64,000 nucleotides of DNA. Source: Myxococcota bacterium. GTDB lineage: Bacteria > Myxococcota_A > UBA9160 > UBA4427. How positions within the stretch are numbered: position 1 is the first letter of the stretch; each line of letters opens with the position of its first letter. The translations under genes were made by a program, and so were the position numbers. A model generated the notes under the pieces. The model saw only the letters and a program-made list of their open reading frames with translations, searched no databases and was not told where the DNA came from. Positions 61,562 through 64,000 of this stretch are shown here, in pieces. The stretch is taken from the NCBI GenBank assembly GCA_030748735.1, contig JASMLK010000058.1, positions 1 to 64,000 on the forward strand, given 5' to 3'.

Positions 61562-61975
61562 TCAGCTTTCGTTGCCCAGGCCCTGCGCGACGATCGGGAT
61601 CATCACCGCCACTCCCGCGACCATCGAAAGCGCGCCGATGGGCGTGAAATTCATGGCCGCACCCAGCCCGGCCCCCGCGAGATAGATGGTTCCCGAGTGA
61701 AATGCGGCTCCGACGATCAGCAGGATCGAAGCAGCCTTGGTGAGCATTGCGGTTGGATCGCCAACACGGCAGATCAAGTAGCCGAGCACGATGTTGAGCA
61801 GCGCCTCGAGATTGCCGTGCGAGTGGGCCGTCGCGAGAAGATGCTTCGCCGTGCTCTGGGCCCAGTCCGGGTCCTGTGCCTGTCCCTTGTTCGCGAGGTA
61901 CATCCCGAGACCGAGGGTCGTCAGGAAGTAGACGAGACCGAAAAGGATGTTCTTCTTGCCGATGGTGTTCCGCAT
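61562..61975 (-). CDS. Small four-helix membrane protein
   Basis: 137 residues from the ATG at 61975, which has GGAGG 8 bases upstream. Four hydrophobic segments: ILFGLVYFLTTLGLGMYL, NLEALLNIVLGYLIC, AASILLIVGAAFHSGTIYLA and IGALSMVAGVAVMIPIVAQG. A conserved-looking ATAHSHGNLEAL precedes the second. The plan and this His motif faintly recall styrene-oxide-isomerase-like proteins, but the evidence is weak. Ten bases upstream of the exporter gene, hence probably one operon. Confidence 0.65.
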   Translation of the reverse strand: MRNTIGKKNILFGLVYFLTTLGLGMYLANKGQAQDPDWAQSTAKHLLATAHSHGNLEALLNIVLGYLICRVGDPTAMLTKAASILLIVGAAFHSGTIYLAGAGLGAAMNFTPIGALSMVAGVAVMIPIVAQGLGNES

Positions 61976-62153
61976 TGCTTTCGCCTCCATGCCGGGACAG
62001 GTGCCGTGCTCTTCACGGCCACGGGTCGCGAGAATAGGACGTTCGAAGCCCTGCTCGCATGGGCCGTCTTTTCCTTGACGCGATAGACCGGATCATGTGT
62101 GATCGATCCCCCAGCCCGGAGCACCAGGAGAAGTAGATCGATGGAAGTGACCC

Positions 62154-63614
62154 ATGGAGCACTATGACGTCTGCGTGATCGGCGCCGGCTATGGCGGCGC
62201 TACCGTCGCGGCCCTGCTCGCCAAATCGGGGCGGCGTGTCGCGCTGATCGACAAGACCCCCGTCGCTGGCGGCAAGGTGCAGACGGTCGATCGCAAGGGA
62301 TACCGCTTCGAGATGTTCGGCGCGGTCGGCATCCCGGCACACGACTCGCGTTTTCACGAACTCGTCGAAGAACTCGACATCGGTGACCAGGTCGAGTTCC
62401 TCATCCCGGAAGGCGACGCCGCTTCGGTGCGCTACAAGACGCCGGCCGGTGAGTGGCGCGTCATGTACAGCCCCCTTCGCCAGACCGGTGCTCCCAAGGA
62501 AATGGAAGACCTGCGCCGCGTCTTCGACGCAACCGACGAAGACCTGGACGCGATGGCAAAGCTTTATGCGACCGCATTGTCACTCACCGACGACGAGATC
62601 GCGGCGCTCGACGACGTGGGCATGCTGGAATGGATGAAGCCGTTCGGTCTTCCGAGCGGGCTCGAGAGCCAGATCTGCATGAACCTGAACACGTTGTTCG
62701 TCGTGGCCGTCGATCGCCTCGCGGCCTCCGAGGCCATCCTTGCGATGCGGCAGCAAGTGCTCGGAGGTGCGGGGCGTTACAGCGTCGGTGGCTATGCGCG
62801 CCTGGCAGAAGCCTGCGCGAACTATGTCGTGAAGCAAGGGGGTGTGTTTCTCAGCCGTCAGCGTGTCAAGCGGATCGTCGTCGATGGCGGCCGTGTGGTG
62901 GGAGTCGAGACGGACCGCGGCGAACTGCGGGCCGATGCCATCGTGAGCAACGCCGGCATTCAACCCACGGTGCTCGCGCTTGCGGGTGCCGAACATTTCC
63001 CGAGCGACTACGTCGATCGCGTTACCGCACTCGAACCCAGCTGGGCGATCGCCGGCTATCGCTACGTGCTCGACGAGCGCATCTTCGACGCGGCGTTGAT
63101 CCCGATCTTCTCCGATCAGAGTTGGCTCGACGAAGCGCGTTATCAGGACATGGCGCGCGGTGTCTGGCCCGACGTCCCGTTGATCGCAGTCGACGTTCCG
63201 TCGGAATTCGATCCGAGTTTGTCTCCGGTGCCCGGTCATCAGATCGCAAACTGCCAGGTCTTCTGCTCGCCCGATCCCAGGTCCACACAGTGGAAGGAAG
63301 CGATCGAGCGCGCCGACGAGATCTTGAACGAGCTATGGCCCGACCTCGAAGATCACATCATCCGCAAGGAACCCTACGGCCCCAGAGCCATCTCGAGTCT
63401 GAGTCGCGACTCGGTGCTACCCGGTTGCGGCGGAGAAGCGGTCGGGCTGGCTCAAGTCGTGGGCCAGGTGGGCAGCATGAAGCCCGACCCCCGCACCCCG
63501 CTGCCGGGCTTGTATCTCGTAGGCTGCGATGCAGGCGGGCGAGGCGCTGGCACCCATCAAGCGGTGGATTCCGGCTTCAACGTCGCCGCGATGGTAGACG
63601 CGGACCTGGGCTGA
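62154..63614 (+). CDS. Phytoene-desaturase-like FAD-dependent oxidoreductase
   Basis: 486 residues. The dinucleotide motif is VCVIGAGYGGATVAALLAKS followed by VALIDKTPVAGGKVQTVDR. The late FAD motif is PLPGLYLVGCDAGGRGAGTH. The middle differs from true carotenoid desaturases, and no carotenoid gene is adjacent, so desaturation or isomerisation of a prenyl/lipid or another NAD(P)-independent oxidation is open. The same family includes all-trans-retinol saturases and monoamine-oxidase-like proteins. Confidence 0.85.
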   Translation: MEHYDVCVIGAGYGGATVAALLAKSGRRVALIDKTPVAGGKVQTVDRKGYRFEMFGAVGIPAHDSRFHELVEELDIGDQVEFLIPEGDAASVRYKTPAGEWRVMYSPLRQTGAPKEMEDLRRVFDATDEDLDAMAKLYATALSLTDDEIAALDDVGMLEWMKPFGLPSGLESQICMNLNTLFVVAVDRLAASEAILAMRQQVLGGAGRYSVGGYARLAEACANYVVKQGGVFLSRQRVKRIVVDGGRVVGVETDRGELRADAIVSNAGIQPTVLALAGAEHFPSDYVDRVTALEPSWAIAGYRYVLDERIFDAALIPIFSDQSWLDEARYQDMARGVWPDVPLIAVDVPSEFDPSLSPVPGHQIANCQVFCSPDPRSTQWKEAIERADEILNELWPDLEDHIIRKEPYGPRAISSLSRDSVLPGCGGEAVGLAQVVGQVGSMKPDPRTPLPGLYLVGCDAGGRGAGTHQAVDSGFNVAAMVDADLG

Positions 63615-63624
63615 CTTCAGGGCA

Positions 63625-63759
63625 TCAGAGCGCACCGTTCTCGACGAACCCTCCTACGACCACGGCCCGCGGCACGATCTCGTGCAGTTCGTTGATCGGG
63701 ATTTCGAGCGGGCTGTCATCCAGCACGACGAAGTCCGCGCGCTCCCGTACTTGAAAGTG
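63625..63759 (-). pseudogene. C-terminal remnant of an amidohydrolase (YtcJ-like)
   Basis: The frame ending at the stop 63625-63627 reads RADFVVLDDSPLEIPINELH followed by EIVPRAVVVGGFVENGAL. This is the standard C-terminal strand pair of amidohydrolases (GxxADxVVLDxxPLxxP...VxxTxVxG). The rest of the enzyme is absent; the frame meets the end of the next gene. Only about 44 residues remain. Confidence 0.6.
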
Positions 63760-63778
63760 GGTTGTCGACCGTGGCCGG

Positions 63779-64000
63779 CTACTTCAACACTTCCCGCAAC
63801 GAGACGTTCTTCCCGCCCTTCAGCAACTTGATCTGTTGTTCCAGCCATCCTTCGAGCCAGAAGTTGCCGGTGGTACGGAAGGTGCGGGCGTCTTCGAGCA
63901 GCGATTCGTGCACGTCGATGGAAAGAGCGGTGGCGGCTTCGTTGCCGGGCTCGGCCGAGAGCGCGATGTCGAGCAGGTGGAGGGCTTCTTCGCGCTGGCC
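63779..64000 (-). CDS. Alkyl-sulfatase-like metallo-beta-lactamase-fold hydrolase (C-terminal part; 5' end outside the window)
   Basis: The last 73 residues of a protein that begins to the right of the window. GQREEALHLLDIALSAEPGN and RTTGNFWLEGWLEQQIKLLK match the helical dimerisation region that follows the metal-binding domain in BDS1/SdsA-like alkyl sulfatases and relatives (TNFW..GWL pattern). The catalytic metal site is not in the window. Immediately followed by the amidohydrolase remnant. Confidence 0.65.
   Translation of the reverse strand, partial: GQREEALHLLDIALSAEPGNEAATALSIDVHESLLEDARTFRTTGNFWLEGWLEQQIKLLKGGKNVSLREVLK

Overview
The window is high-G+C bacterial DNA with strong Shine-Dalgarno sites and frequent 4-base start/stop overlaps. 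It comes from a Gram-negative: there are lipoprotein signal peptides, tripartite-efflux RND parts and RND/MMPL exporters. I see no rRNA, tRNA, CRISPR array, intact transposon or phage module. The gene mix (acyl-CoA catabolism, flavin monooxygenases, RND/MMPL exporters, a glycyl radical enzyme, a cytoplasmic-type molybdoenzyme, MenB) suits an uncultured deltaproteobacterial-type lineage (Myxococcota, Binatota or Desulfobacterota). That placement is inference.

Layout. 0-0.8 kb: partial arsM behind a perfect 8-bp dyad. 1.1-5.8 kb: a leftward acyl-CoA dehydrogenase/nitroreductase/enoyl-CoA hydratase operon divergent from a TetR regulator, followed by an acyl-CoA-dehydrogenase-fold monooxygenase. 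5.85-9.6 kb: a glycyl radical enzyme with its radical SAM activase, then a convergent globin. 9.6-12 kb: damaged radical SAM and glycosyltransferase genes around a hydrolase. 12.3-14.3 kb: a two-gene unit of a radical SAM/SPASM protein and a NeuD-type acyltransferase fused to a carrier-protein domain. 14.4-21 kb: a Crp/Fnr regulator divergent from a hemerythrin, then a leftward Coq4-MoaD-molybdopterin oxidoreductase-FeS-NrfD operon. 21.3-27.5 kb: iron alcohol dehydrogenase, fhs, a lipoprotein amidohydrolase and menB, with copies of a short palindromic repeat.

27.8-36.4 kb: two FkbM-like methyltransferases that both carry export signals, a SIMPL protein, a Baeyer-Villiger-type monooxygenase with a truncated TetR, a membrane-anchored glutamate-synthase-like protein and a diheme cytochrome c. 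36.4-46.4 kb: D-aminoacylase-like amidohydrolase, MFS transporter, and a leftward catabolic series (thiolase, enoyl-CoA hydratase, ACAD10/11-type phosphotransferase, two paralogous RDRSWG-motif proteins). 47-54 kb: RND adaptor and pump plus an MMPL-type exporter. 54-64 kb: YdjM-like membrane protein, SDR, PilJ-like exported protein, DUF1214-like protein, a second MMPL-type exporter, a carotenoid-desaturase-like flavoprotein and a partial alkyl-sulfatase-like hydrolase.

Two themes stand out. First, redox flexibility: O2-dependent flavoenzymes sit next to O2-sensitive radical and molybdenum enzymes and O2/NO-binding proteins. Second, an unusual number of genes (about nine) survive only as recognisable ends, several as clean in-frame internal deletions that keep the N- and C-terminus. 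This is either real deletional decay or an assembly artefact. The best candidates for undescribed biology are the NeuD-carrier fusion with its radical SAM partner, the Coq4/MoaD-linked molybdoenzyme, and the exported methyltransferase-like proteins.
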